Below the pieces are notes generated by a model, which did no database searches, was not told the origin of the DNA, and worked only from the letters and a program-made list of their open reading frames with translations. A program made the position numbers and the translations under genes. From Lysinibacillus xylanilyticus (GTDB lineage Bacteria; Bacillota; Bacilli; Bacillales_A; Planococcaceae), in assembly GCF_001708185.1 (NCBI RefSeq), contig NZ_MDDN01000001.1, forward strand, positions 310,001 to 374,000: 64,000 bases of DNA, given 5' to 3'. Below, piece by piece: positions 43,577-52,481 of the stretch (the stretch's first letter is position 1; the number at the start of each line of letters is the position of its first letter).

Positions 43577-44311
43577 TTGAAAAATATCTTATTTGTTGAA
43601 CGATTAAAGTTAAAACGCTCCAATTTATGGTTACTTTACTTTATTGGTCCTATACTAGGTGTGGCATTAGCTTATATTAATTTCTTTAAAAACTATGATC
43701 TCCTAATGCAACCTGGAGATAATGCTTGGATAGAAGTGTGGACACAAGCCGCATTATTTATGGGACCTTTTGTATTACCAATCTTAGTAGGAATATATTC
43801 AGCACTAATTTGTAGAAGTGAACATGCGGGAGGTGGATGGAAACAACTACTAGTATTACCAGTTAAACACTCGGTCGTCTTCCTAGGTAAATTTATTACA
43901 GTGGTCCATATGGTAATCATTACAATGTTAATTTTATTAATCTTTTTTATTGGATTTGGTTATATTAAAGGAATCAAAGACACCCTTCCGATCTTTACAA
44001 TATTGGGGTATATAATTAACGGTATTATAGCGTGTCTACCTTTAATTCTTTTGCATTTAATTATTTCCATAAGAGCTAAAACATTTGGCATACCATTGGC
44101 CATCAGTATTGTTTTTACACTTCCAGCGATTATTGTTGCCAGCACACCATTAGGCCAGATTTATCCATGGACACTGCCAATGTTAGCAATGTCACCTAAG
44201 GACGAATCACCTATTCAATCTTATTTCTTATTTTATACACTATTAGGTGGAACTTTTATCACTTTACTAGTTTATGGTTTGAGAAGTTTTCGTAAACGGG
44301 ACATAATTTAA
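43577..44311 (+). CDS. Lantibiotic-immunity-type ABC permease 2
   Basis: A 244-residue protein with six membrane helices. The TTG at 43577 is chosen because GGGAGG lies 7 bases before it and the product then starts MKNILFVERLKLKRSNLWLL, parallel to permease 1; the frame is open from 43541, inside the preceding gene. It shares the CRSEHAGGGWKQLLVLPVKH motif. It completes an ATPase plus two-permease exporter (FEG or BcrAB-like). Confidence 0.88.
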   Translation: MKNILFVERLKLKRSNLWLLYFIGPILGVALAYINFFKNYDLLMQPGDNAWIEVWTQAALFMGPFVLPILVGIYSALICRSEHAGGGWKQLLVLPVKHSVVFLGKFITVVHMVIITMLILLIFFIGFGYIKGIKDTLPIFTILGYIINGIIACLPLILLHLIISIRAKTFGIPLAISIVFTLPAIIVASTPLGQIYPWTLPMLAMSPKDESPIQSYFLFYTLLGGTFITLLVYGLRSFRKRDII

Positions 44312-44367
44312 CTGTTTTGACCAATACTAGGCTCAAATACCTACTTTGTTTATTTACCACAATGACG

Positions 44368-44397
44368 AAGTGCAGTCACCTGCACTTACATATTTTT
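44368..44397 (+). terminator. First terminator after the exporter operon
   Basis: AAGTGCAG (44368-44375) pairs with CTGCACTT (44380-44387), followed by ACATATTTTTT. Confidence 0.7.
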
Positions 44398-44446
44398 TAG
44401 AGACGATCGATGAATACGATGTTTCATCAGTTTGAGGGCTACCCAA

Positions 44447-44491
44447 CACTCAAAAAAGAGCTATTCAACATTGAACAGCTCTCTTTTTGAG
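44447..44491 (+). terminator. Second terminator-like hairpin after the exporter operon
   Basis: AAAAAAGAGCTATTCAA pairs with TTGAACAGCTCTCTTTTT; a strong symmetric stem in the 44312-44669 gap, which otherwise has no gene that I trust. Confidence 0.7.
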
Positions 44492-44669
44492 TAATTATTG
44501 TTTCTACTAGTTTCCTAGGCTTGCTTAATTGCCATTTTTTAAAATTCTACCATCACTTAGTAGTTCAGCTGACAAGACTTCCACATATTTTCCATGCAGT
44601 ATATCTTTTGACGATTAATCTAATTTCCTATAGGCTTTTATTAAATCGGTTTATACAAAGGAGTATTAA

Positions 44670-44975
44670 ATGGATATATTTATCGCCAGTAATCGTCAAC
44701 TACCTATACGTTATTACGTCAATGAAGCAATTTGGATTCGTCGCGGTGGCAGTACAAAACTTCCCGAACTAACATTACCGTTTTTTGTCGAGGTGGAAAT
44801 TAAAAACCGTGTAAACTTACAAATAATAATCGAATATATTTTTGAATTCCAACGACAGTACAAACAAACAGAAATTCAAATCCTAATAAAAGACACATAT
44901 ATTTTAGCTAATATCCAAGACATGCTTACTAACAATACGTTGACCAATCACACGATCACTATTCAGCAGGTGTAA
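44670..44975 (+). CDS. Small protein of unknown function, convergent with a kinase gene
   Basis: A 101-residue soluble protein, alternating beta-like and helical, starting MDIFIASNRQLPIRYYVNEA. AAAGGAG lies six bases before the ATG. The last 17 bases overlap the 3' end of the histidine kinase gene on the other strand, unusual for a real gene pair but possible. I recognise no family. Confidence 0.5.
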   Translation: MDIFIASNRQLPIRYYVNEAIWIRRGGSTKLPELTLPFFVEVEIKNRVNLQIIIEYIFEFQRQYKQTEIQILIKDTYILANIQDMLTNNTLTNHTITIQQV

Positions 44976-46479
44976 CAGGTAATTCAATGAAAAACTTCAG
45001 CAAGTGATCTGCATATTTTGCGTCAATTTTACCACCATGTAGTTCTACTATACTCTTTGCAATAGCAAGTCCAAGTCCTGAACCTTCCGCTACGCTTGTT
45101 CTAGACTGATCTTTTTTATAAAATCGCTCAAATAAGTTCATTAGCTCTTCGGATGTAAATTCATCACTTTCATTTGCAACACAGATTTGAACATTGCCCT
45201 CTTGTCTTTCAAGAGAAACAAAAATCTTACCGTCACCTGTACTATATTTAATGGCATTCATTAATAAATTATCAAAAACTCTGACAATTTTTTCGGAATC
45301 AACCGTAGTAAAGATCCGCTCCTCAGAGAAATTTTTTGTAAATGAACGATGGTTTTCCTCTGCCTGCGGGATTAACTCCTCAATTAATTGATCGAGAAGC
45401 TCATTGATACATACCTCTTGTTGCACAAGGACAATGCTTTCATTCGTTAGCTTCGTATACTCAAATAAATCATCAATTAGGTTTTTTAATTGTTCAGATT
45501 TTGAAAAAGCAATCTTTAAATACTCATCATACTGCTCCTTCGTGTCATACCTCTCATCTCTTAACAATCGTAAATAGCCCATAATCGAAGTAAGTGGTGT
45601 TCGTAGGTCATGCGAAACATTAGTAATTAATTCATTTTTTTGTTTTTCAATCCTTCGTTCCATCTCTATATTCGTCATAATTGCTTCGGCCATATGATTG
45701 ACGTTCTCTGTTAATAAAGCTATTTCATCTATCCCCTTTTTTTCAATTCGATAAGTTAAATCTCCTTTTGCGATTTCCTTAACCCCCTCCGCCAACGACT
45801 CAATTTGTTTCATTTTTCGTTTTGTTAAGTAAAAGAATGACAGGGCAAAAACAGCAATTCCAATTAATACGGGAAAAGGACCCTCCGTAATGCTTGTAAT
45901 AAGTACGCCTGTTGGAATACCACTGACAAACAAATATAAATTTTTATCTTCTATAGTTATTGGATTAAAGGCAATAATTTCTTTATGCGATTGCTCGACT
46001 GTAGGTATATCATAATTAAAATTAAAGAGTGGATTATTGATTGCAAAATCCATTACCTGACGAATCTTATTATGTACATCAATTTGTTCCTCTTCCGCTT
46101 GCTTTGTTTTATACAAAACTTTACCGTGCTCATCGGTAACTAACACTTTCAGCGCTCGCTCTGTCGATTTCAGTTTTTCATTTTCTGCTTCAATCATTTG
46201 CAGTATAGTTTCGACACTATTTTCACTAACAGCCAAATCTGCCGCTTGCTTTGCTTGAAAATTTATTTGCTGCATATCTCCACTGTAGTCAATGGTAGGT
46301 GTTGGATTCCCAACATACGGTAGAGTAAATCGTGCAACAAGTAAACCGAGAAATGCACAAAGGATAAAGGTTGTTAAAAGTTGAATTCTAATACTTTCCC
46401 GAACTTTTGTAATGGCATTCACTATAAATAATTTAAGTTTGCTTAGTAAGTATTTAAATGGCTTAATGATCTTTCTCAA
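44959..46479 (-). CDS. Sensor histidine kinase (VanS/ResE-like)
   Basis: The 506-residue kinase has a first membrane helix at about 30-50, an extracytoplasmic sensor domain of about 130 residues, a second helix near 185-210, HAMP (about 210-265), the phospho-acceptor motif NVSHDLRTPLTSIMGY, N box FDNLLMNAIKYS and G box GSGLGLAIAKSI. The TTG start, with GTAGG upstream, overlaps the response regulator gene end by 17 bases. Together they form a VanRS-like pair that, from neighbours and upstream repeats, probably responds to envelope stress. Confidence 0.92.
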   Translation of the reverse strand: MRKIIKPFKYLLSKLKLFIVNAITKVRESIRIQLLTTFILCAFLGLLVARFTLPYVGNPTPTIDYSGDMQQINFQAKQAADLAVSENSVETILQMIEAENEKLKSTERALKVLVTDEHGKVLYKTKQAEEEQIDVHNKIRQVMDFAINNPLFNFNYDIPTVEQSHKEIIAFNPITIEDKNLYLFVSGIPTGVLITSITEGPFPVLIGIAVFALSFFYLTKRKMKQIESLAEGVKEIAKGDLTYRIEKKGIDEIALLTENVNHMAEAIMTNIEMERRIEKQKNELITNVSHDLRTPLTSIMGYLRLLRDERYDTKEQYDEYLKIAFSKSEQLKNLIDDLFEYTKLTNESIVLVQQEVCINELLDQLIEELIPQAEENHRSFTKNFSEERIFTTVDSEKIVRVFDNLLMNAIKYSTGDGKIFVSLERQEGNVQICVANESDEFTSEELMNLFERFYKKDQSRTSVAEGSGLGLAIAKSIVELHGGKIDAKYADHLLKFFIELPVTPAE

Positions 46480-47164
46480 TTTTATAACCTACTCCCCATA
46501 CGGTTTTAATATACTGAGGATTTCTTGGATTTGTCTCAATTCTTTCTCGAATTTTACGGATATGTACCATGACCGTATTTTCAGACTGTATAGCTTCTTC
46601 CTTCCAAACCCTTTCATAAATTTGCTCAGCACTCATGACCATTCCTTGATTTCTTGCGAGTAATTCAAGTACTGAAAACTCCCTTGGCGTCAGCTTCACT
46701 TTTTCATTATTAACGACTACTTCATGTGTGGCAGTATTAATTCGCATATCACCTATTTCTATTTCATTTTCGTTCATCGTATCTAGTCGATTCATTTTGA
46801 TGTATCTACGAAGCTGAGATTTAATGCGCGCAATTAGCTCTAATGGGTTAAATGGCTTTGTTACATAGTCGTCTGCCCCTAAAGTTAATCCAGTAATCTT
46901 ATCCATATCCTGTGATTTTGCGGACAACATAATAATTGGCATCTCGGCTATTTCCCTTACTTTCATACACATCTCAATACCATCTACATTCGGCATCATA
47001 ATATCTAGAACAATTAAATGTACTTTATGTTTCGTTAAAAGATTAAGGCCTTCTTCTCCATCACTAGCTTCTAGTACATCAAATCCTTCGTTTTTTAAAT
47101 AAATAGCAATAAGATTTCTAATCTCTTTTTCATCATCCACAATAAGAATTGTTTCTTTATTCAT
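46463..47164 (-). CDS. OmpR-family response regulator (VanR-like)
   Basis: A 233-residue regulator: receiver with VDDEKEIRNLIAIYL, phospho-acceptor IVLDIMMPNVDG, MLSAKSQD and GADDYVTKPFNPLE. The winged helix (about residues 135-230) has LTPREFSVLELLARNQGMVM and VMVHIRKIRERIE, ending VWGVGYKIEKDH. Intact, in contrast to the damaged relative at 40929. A probable target is the methyltransferase/DedA operon just upstream, whose promoter region carries three TTTCTTAA repeats. Confidence 0.92.
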   Translation of the reverse strand: MNKETILIVDDEKEIRNLIAIYLKNEGFDVLEASDGEEGLNLLTKHKVHLIVLDIMMPNVDGIEMCMKVREIAEMPIIMLSAKSQDMDKITGLTLGADDYVTKPFNPLELIARIKSQLRRYIKMNRLDTMNENEIEIGDMRINTATHEVVVNNEKVKLTPREFSVLELLARNQGMVMSAEQIYERVWKEEAIQSENTVMVHIRKIRERIETNPRNPQYIKTVWGVGYKIEKDH

Positions 47165-47213
47165 CTAATCCCACCAATTATAAAATATATTAAACTATCC
47201 AATGTGTTAACCA

Positions 47214-47256
47214 GGCTCATCACCATAACGTGGGGTTGATTTCCGTTCCGACTGGG
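47214..47256. repeat. Second repeat family, copy B
   Basis: Matches 32073-32115 at 40 of 43 positions: GGCTCATCACCATAACGTG, then a GGTTGA stretch ending GTTCCGACTGGG. It lies between the DedA and response regulator genes and lacks the left hairpin arm of copy A. Confidence 0.65.
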
Positions 47257-47311
47257 CGCTTTTTACCTGTCAAACTATTTCCTTTACAATAATTTCCGTT
47301 CCTAATTTTAA

Positions 47312-47899
47312 CTATTTTTTTAATTTTCGTATATAAAAATAATAAAAACACCCTACAATAGCGACGAAAACCCCAAAATATATTCCATATCTCGTAGCTA
47401 GCGCAGAAATATATTCCATATGTTTTCCAAAGAACAAACCAAGTGTAAAGTAGATCAATGTCCAAACAAAACCTGTTGTGTAGGAATACATCGCATATTT
47501 TTTAAATGACATGTTATTCATACCCACTAAGTATGGAATGATATGTCTTACAAATGGTATAAAATAGCTTACGACTAAAGCAAAATGCCCGAACCTTTCT
47601 ATTAGTTCTTTTGATTTCAATAAATGTTTAGCATTTTTCTTCTTCACCAATTTATCAAGTATTTTATGACCAAATACTTTACCTAGGATATATCCTAAAG
47701 AAAGTCCTGACACTACACCTAAATACGTTAATATAAATGCTTTAATCACACTCATTTTTTCTAATGAAGATAGAAATCCACCACTCATAACGATCATCTC
47801 ATCAGGAAGCGGCATACCCACGATTCCTAGCCATAAGCTAAAAAATAAAGCAAAATAACCATACTGCTCAATAAATGATAAAAGATCCTGTAACCCCAT
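47312..47899 (-). CDS. DedA-family membrane protein
   Basis: A 195-residue DedA/VTT-domain protein: FSLWLGIVGMPLPDEMIVMS near residue 20 and FIPFVRHIIPYLVGMNNMSF near residue 115 are the two re-entrant segments with the conserved acidic and arginine residues. DedA proteins are lipid-carrier (undecaprenyl-phosphate or phospholipid) flippase candidates needed for envelope homeostasis. The ATG overlaps the methyltransferase stop (TAATG). Confidence 0.9.
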   Translation of the reverse strand: MGLQDLLSFIEQYGYFALFFSLWLGIVGMPLPDEMIVMSGGFLSSLEKMSVIKAFILTYLGVVSGLSLGYILGKVFGHKILDKLVKKKNAKHLLKSKELIERFGHFALVVSYFIPFVRHIIPYLVGMNNMSFKKYAMYSYTTGFVWTLIYFTLGLFFGKHMEYISALATRYGIYFGVFVAIVGCFYYFYIRKLKK

Positions 47900-48471
47900 T
47901 AACTAGCCCTCTTATTTCCTAGTTTACAGCTCAACACATAAGCTGGCGGAAAATTAACCCACACTTTTTCATGTGAAATGTTCTCAAAAAATTGTTGAAT
48001 AAAGGATTTTCTTACAAGCGAATATTGGAATGTAATAAATTCTCCATCCTCTAAGCAATCCTTTACATTATGTAAAATTCGTGATGAAACGGCTGGATTC
48101 AACGATGTAAAAGGTAACCCAGATACGACATAGTCAATTTTTTCGATATTTAATGCTGCCATATACATGCATAAATCCTCAGCTGATCCATGTATAACAA
48201 TTACACTTGGCTCATGCTCAAATTGTTGACGGAGCCTTTCACAAAAAATCTCATTATATTCTATAAGAATTAGCTTCGTAGTCTTCTCTTTTCTTTTCAT
48301 TAGTTCTTTTGTAAAGGAGCCAGTGCCTGGGCCTAGTTCAACAATACATTGGGCTTTTTCAAAGCAAATCGTTTCAACCATTTTTTTTGCTAATTTTTTA
48401 GAACTAGGCGAAATTGCACCTATATTTTTTGGATTTTTTATAAATTCAGTAAGAAACGTTATAAATTGCAT
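47899..48471 (-). CDS. SAM-dependent methyltransferase, phospholipid-methyltransferase-like
   Basis: A 190-residue class I methyltransferase with motif I IVELGPGTGSFTKELMKR and YVVSGLPFTSL at the post-II position. The opening FIKNPKNIGAISPSSKKLAK is typical of PmtA-like and rRNA-dimethylase-like proteins. The ATG at 48471 has GGGGAG at nine bases; an earlier ATG (48492) lies before that site. Co-translated with DedA, it may modify a membrane lipid, by inference. Confidence 0.82.
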   Translation of the reverse strand: MQFITFLTEFIKNPKNIGAISPSSKKLAKKMVETICFEKAQCIVELGPGTGSFTKELMKRKEKTTKLILIEYNEIFCERLRQQFEHEPSVIVIHGSAEDLCMYMAALNIEKIDYVVSGLPFTSLNPAVSSRILHNVKDCLEDGEFITFQYSLVRKSFIQQFFENISHEKVWVNFPPAYVLSCKLGNKRAS

Positions 48472-48526
48472 TCCATTTTTCTCCCCGCTCATGAGTAATA
48501 TTTGAATGTTTTAAATATACCGAGCA

Positions 48527-48568
48527 TTTCTTAAAGAATTGCGAGGGAATTTCTTAACTTTTTCTTAA
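48527..48568 (-). promoter_or_regulatory. Three TTTCTTAA direct repeats upstream of the methyltransferase/DedA operon
   Basis: Copies at 48527, 48550 and 48561, spaced 23 and 11 bp, one to two helical turns, as for OmpR-family regulators (PhoP/VanR boxes). They lie 56-97 bases upstream of the methyltransferase start. The nearby VanR-like regulator is the natural candidate. Confidence 0.55.
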
Positions 48569-48691
48569 GAGTCATAAAAGGTCATTAGTTCTAATAATAT
48601 TTTCCTCAAGAAAATAGGCATACAATTGCTTCCAATGGAATAGAAACCTATATAGATACATTTACGGAAAAATAAAGTGGGGTGTGAAAGG

Positions 48692-49594
48692 ATGCTTAAA
48701 GTAAATGATGCAAAAGAAATGGTACTCAGAATTGTGCAACATGACCCATTATTTGTCGTTATACAAAATACGCCGCCTCTAGAAGAAACACTTTATAATG
48801 ACGACTATTTAGCGCATATTGAGGAATCAAATTATTATTCTACTTCAGATGTCGCTGGCTGGTTTGAAATAACTGATGCGAAGCTTCGTTATTACATTAA
48901 ACCATTTGAACAGTATATTTTTGATAGTGCTGTGAATAGCCCAAACACCAATATTCGTTTGAATCTTCCTGCCATTTTAAGACTTCGTATGATATTACTA
49001 TTAAAGGATGAACACCGCGTTAAAGGTTTGAAGCTTTTACTTGGCCTTGATGATCATGCTCAACTCATTAACCATCAAATAACTGCGACAACTGTAGGTA
49101 CTGATGATTTAACCAACAAAGTCGATGTTCTTGGAAACGTGCTACAGCAAATGATACAAACAGGACTCTTCAATATCTTTCCAACTGAAGAGCATGGAGC
49201 ATTACAAGTAACGATTAATCAAGATTTTCTTGCGCAAAAATTTCAATTACTATCCTCCGAATCTAGTCTTCAAGTTGAAGAAATTCAAAAGGAAACAGCT
49301 GAACTTAAAGAAGAAAACGAAAATTTACAAAGGCAAATTTCAGAGCTGCAAGAGGATAGCGTGAAGGATATTGTCCAAAAAATTCGTGAACGTCATATTG
49401 AAAATGAAATTGTATCGACATTGCGGACAGAAGCATTACAGCAATTTTCTACGCAAAACAAGGTAAGTTTCTTTACAAAAATTTTCCGCTCCTCACAAAT
49501 TGAGATGGAAAAAGAGCAATTTGTGTTGAGCTATATTTCGAAGCACCTGGAAGAACGTTTAGAAGTAGCACTGCATAATTATTATGGGAATTAA
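48692..49594 (+). CDS. MerR-like HTH protein with coiled coil
   Basis: A 300-residue protein. About residues 45-120 resemble a MerR-like winged helix (YYSTSDVAGWFEITDAKLRY, then LPAILRLRMILLLKDEHRVK). About residues 195-235 are a coiled coil (EIQKETAELKEENENLQRQI), and a charged helical end follows. This build recalls RacA-like or chromosome/plasmid-anchoring proteins. GGGGTG precedes the ATG at 48692; the frame opens at 48677. Target and partner are unknown. Confidence 0.7.
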   Translation: MLKVNDAKEMVLRIVQHDPLFVVIQNTPPLEETLYNDDYLAHIEESNYYSTSDVAGWFEITDAKLRYYIKPFEQYIFDSAVNSPNTNIRLNLPAILRLRMILLLKDEHRVKGLKLLLGLDDHAQLINHQITATTVGTDDLTNKVDVLGNVLQQMIQTGLFNIFPTEEHGALQVTINQDFLAQKFQLLSSESSLQVEEIQKETAELKEENENLQRQISELQEDSVKDIVQKIRERHIENEIVSTLRTEALQQFSTQNKVSFFTKIFRSSQIEMEKEQFVLSYISKHLEERLEVALHNYYGN

Positions 49595-49691
49595 ATACCT
49601 TTTCTTTAGAAATCACATAATTTTTTCCAAATTATCATTCTTTAAATACTTAAAAACCTTTGACCTAGTGGACATTTGGTTCCAGTCAGAA

Positions 49692-49822
49692 GTTTTTCGT
49701 GGGAAAATAACGAGCCTCCTCAGGGTAACGTGCTGTAGGTCACGAAGGTGTTGTCAATGGAAGTGACGATTACTTTTAACCCTCCCTGAGGGGTCTCGAT
49801 TACCCATTTGTACCCGAAAAAC
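49692..49822. repeat. 131-bp fold-back element (MITE-like or structured RNA)
   Basis: Nested complementary arms: GTTTTTCG (49692-49699) with CGAAAAAC (49815-49822), ATAACGAG with CTCGATTA, and CCTCAGGG (49718-49725) with CCCTGAGG (49784-49791). The centre has its own GTCAC/GTGAC stem. It is richer in G+C than its flanks. There is no ORF inside. It fills part of the 49595-50068 gap, which otherwise holds only the TetR promoter. Confidence 0.55.
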
Positions 49823-50007
49823 ATTGTATCGAAAATTGTTTACTTCAACTACAGGACTCATCACCCCTTCTGCATTTCTCCTTATTTTCGAAGAATAACA
49901 CAATTTTTTCCTTCCCCCTCTCCCTTATCTGTTACACACAAGGCACCTCATCCTAAAATTCACTTGATCATTCCCTAATCCCTTTGAAAAAATATCCATA
50001 TCTTAAA

Positions 50008-50036
50008 TTGACCACATTGGTCAACTCATATATAAT
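50008..50036 (+). promoter_or_regulatory. Sigma-A promoter with overlapping TetR-type operator
   Basis: -35 TTGACC (50008-50013), 17-base spacer, -10 TATAAT (50031-50036). TTGACCACATTGGTCAA (50008-50024) is a perfect palindrome covering the -35, so bound TetR would block polymerase. Confidence 0.8.
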
Positions 50037-50068
50037 CATGTTAAAAATAAACTGAAGGGAGAAAAAAC

Positions 50069-50716
50069 TTGTATCAAACATTCCTTAATTTAGAGGTTGA
50101 AAAACAACATAAAATTATTAACTCAGCACTCAAAGAATTTTCCATCAATAATTACGATACTGCTTCAACAAATAAGATCATTAAAGATGCCAAAATTTCA
50201 AAAGGTATTTTGTATCACTATTTTGGTAGTAAAAAAAATTTATATCTTTACTTATATGAATACGTTACAACGATTTTCATTGATGCAATCAATAGCCGCT
50301 TAGATTTTGAAGAACCTGACATATTTAAACGCTATGAACAAATCATGAAAATAAAATTAGAATTAATTAAGCAGTACCATACTTTATTTGATTTCCTTAA
50401 AAAAACGTATATCGAAACAAGTTTAGAAGTAAGAAGTGAGCTCGATCAATCTAATTTAACTTTACAAAATAGTTCCTATGAAAGTGTGTTTGCAGGAATT
50501 GATTACGATTTGTTTCATAAAAATATAGATAGTAAAAAAGCAATAGATACCATTCGGTGGGTTACGGATGGAATAAGTCATCGATATGAAGAACAATTAA
50601 AAAGTAATATAGATAACAGTGAGGCCTTTAACCAACTTTTAGAACAATGCATGGAGGAAGCAAACGATTATTTTCAATTTTTAAAGCAATTAGTATACAA
50701 AAACACAAAGAGGTGA
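50069..50716 (+). CDS. TetR-family regulator of an ABC exporter operon
   Basis: A 215-residue TetR protein: HTH at about residues 25-55 with KISKGILYHYFGSKKNLYLY, then an all-helical ligand domain. The TTG start has AAGGGAG seven bases upstream. The exporter ATPase follows after five bases and the permease overlaps it, so all three are one operon, autorepressed at the palindrome at 50008-50024. The inducer is unknown. Confidence 0.9.
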   Translation: MYQTFLNLEVEKQHKIINSALKEFSINNYDTASTNKIIKDAKISKGILYHYFGSKKNLYLYLYEYVTTIFIDAINSRLDFEEPDIFKRYEQIMKIKLELIKQYHTLFDFLKKTYIETSLEVRSELDQSNLTLQNSSYESVFAGIDYDLFHKNIDSKKAIDTIRWVTDGISHRYEEQLKSNIDNSEAFNQLLEQCMEEANDYFQFLKQLVYKNTKR

Positions 50717-50721
50717 ATTGT

Positions 50722-51615
50722 ATGACAATGATTGAGGTCAATAATTTGACTAAAAAATTTGGAGAATTTTATAGCATACAAAAGGTGGACTTACAAATTA
50801 ATAAAGGTGAAGTATTCGGATTTTTAGGTCCAAACGGTGCGGGTAAATCTACAACAATCCGGCATTTAATGGGCTTTTTACAACCGACAGAAGGACGTTG
50901 TTTCATTAAAGGATTAGATTGTCGTCAATCTACGGCTGAAATACAAAAATTTATTGGCTATTTACCAGGTGAAATAGCTTTTATTGATAAAATGACGGGT
51001 CAACAATTTATTAAATTTATTGCGCAAATGCGAGGATTACACGATTTAACAAGAGCACACGAACTCATGCAATACTTTGAATTAAATGCTACAGGGCTTA
51101 TAAAAAAAATGTCAAAAGGGATGAAACAAAAAGTTGGCTTAGTTTGTGCGTTTATGCATAACCCTGAAATCGTCATTCTAGATGAACCAACAAGTGGATT
51201 AGACCCTCTAATGCAAACAAAATTTATTGAATTTATTTTAGCTGAAAAAGAAAAAGGAACGACGATTTTCATGTCCTCTCATATGATTGAAGAAATCGAA
51301 AAAACTTGTGACCGTGTAGGCATAATTAATGCTGGGAAGATTGTTGCAACCGAAACAATTGCTGACTTAAAAAAACGCAAATCAAAAAAGTTTTTAATCG
51401 AATTTCACAACGAGCAGGAGCTATCTCGTTTCCTAGAAGAACCATTTAAAATTGAAAAAATCGGGCCAACAAAAGCCATTGTAAAAGTTCAAGGGAATGT
51501 CCAAACATTGCTTCCAACATTAGCAAACTATCAAATTCTTGACCTTGATGTGATTTCTCAATCTCTTGAAGATATATTCATGCATTACTATGAAAAAGGA
51601 GGTACAGAATCATGA
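50722..51615 (+). CDS. ABC exporter ATPase
   Basis: The 297-residue ATPase has Walker A GPNGAGKST, signature MSKGMKQKVGLVCAFM, Walker B IVILDEPTSGLDPLM and H-loop SSHMIEEIE. The C-terminal extension is exporter-like. The start is the ATG at 50722 (GAGGTG six bases before); the frame opens at 50647 inside the TetR gene. The signature SKG replaces the more usual SGG, common in this group. The stop overlaps the permease start. Confidence 0.9.
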   Translation: MTMIEVNNLTKKFGEFYSIQKVDLQINKGEVFGFLGPNGAGKSTTIRHLMGFLQPTEGRCFIKGLDCRQSTAEIQKFIGYLPGEIAFIDKMTGQQFIKFIAQMRGLHDLTRAHELMQYFELNATGLIKKMSKGMKQKVGLVCAFMHNPEIVILDEPTSGLDPLMQTKFIEFILAEKEKGTTIFMSSHMIEEIEKTCDRVGIINAGKIVATETIADLKKRKSKKFLIEFHNEQELSRFLEEPFKIEKIGPTKAIVKVQGNVQTLLPTLANYQILDLDVISQSLEDIFMHYYEKGGTES

Positions 51616-52409
51616 ACTTTACTTTGCTAAAACATGAAATGCTAGCTACTGTAAAACTATTTTGTATTATACTCGCTGTATTAATGCTATATATCATTAG
51701 TATTGTCTATATGTATAACCCTGAAATGAGCAATACCCTTAAACAACTTACAGCAACGATGCCCGAAATGATGGCGGCTTTTGGTATGAGTAATATAGGT
51801 GATTCATTAATTGAGTTTTTATCTACCTATCTGTATGGATTTTTATTACTAATTCTTCCGTTAGTTTTCATGATCATGTTAGCAAATAAGCTCATAATGG
51901 GCTATATCGATAATGGTTCCATGGCATACTTAATTGCAACACCGAATACACGTTTTAAAATCGTCTTTACACAAGCTTTCTTTTTAGTTGCTAGCATCTT
52001 TATACTTCTCTCGACGACAACTTTGGCTACAATCATATTTTCCGAGATTTTATTTCCAAATGAATTGGATATCACTGCTTTCCTGACATTAAATATCGGT
52101 CTTTTTTTCTTACACTTTGCCATTAGTGGCTACTGTTTTCTTGTTTCGTGCAGTAGCAAGGATTTAAGAACTTCTTACGCGTATAGTACCGGAGTGCCCA
52201 TACTGTTTTACTTAATTGAGGCGCTTGGCAATATGGGGGGCTCTTTAGAAAAGCTTCAGTACTTCACTATTTATTCGTTGTTTGACCCAGAAAAATTAAT
52301 GGCTCAAGATAGCTCGTCCATTTGGATGCTAGGAGCATTATTTTTAATCGGGATGCTATGTTATATGTTGGCTATTCGTGTTTTTGTTAAAAGGGATTTG
52401 TATTTATAA
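51612..52409 (+). CDS. ABC-2 exporter permease
   Basis: A 265-residue protein with six membrane helices, beginning MNFTLLKHEMLATVKLFCII, with NKLIMGYIDNGSMAYLIATP (a motif of ABC-2 permeases for antibiotics or quorum peptides) near residue 95. It overlaps the ATPase by four bases and is followed at once by a terminator. Substrate unknown. Confidence 0.88.
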   Translation: MNFTLLKHEMLATVKLFCIILAVLMLYIISIVYMYNPEMSNTLKQLTATMPEMMAAFGMSNIGDSLIEFLSTYLYGFLLLILPLVFMIMLANKLIMGYIDNGSMAYLIATPNTRFKIVFTQAFFLVASIFILLSTTTLATIIFSEILFPNELDITAFLTLNIGLFFLHFAISGYCFLVSCSSKDLRTSYAYSTGVPILFYLIEALGNMGGSLEKLQYFTIYSLFDPEKLMAQDSSSIWMLGALFLIGMLCYMLAIRVFVKRDLYL

Positions 52410-52412
52410 TGT

Positions 52413-52449
52413 AAAAATCTGCTTGCTTTCTCTGAACAAGCAGATTTTT
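52413..52449. terminator. Terminator of the TetR/ABC operon
   Basis: AAAAATCTGCTTG (52413-52425) and CAAGCAGATTTTT (52437-52449) are perfect complements; it can also serve the converging TetR gene. Confidence 0.88.
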
Positions 52450-52481
52450 ATTACTAATACACGTGAAACCTGTGTTAACAT

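Noticed and set aside
44521-44772. 83-codon plus-strand ORF before the 101-residue gene
   Set aside because: It overlaps the better-supported ORF at 44670, which has a ribosome site; this one has none.
47220-47465. 81-codon minus-strand ORF over the DedA gene end
   Set aside because: It is in another frame of DedA and contains repeat copy B; no start site.
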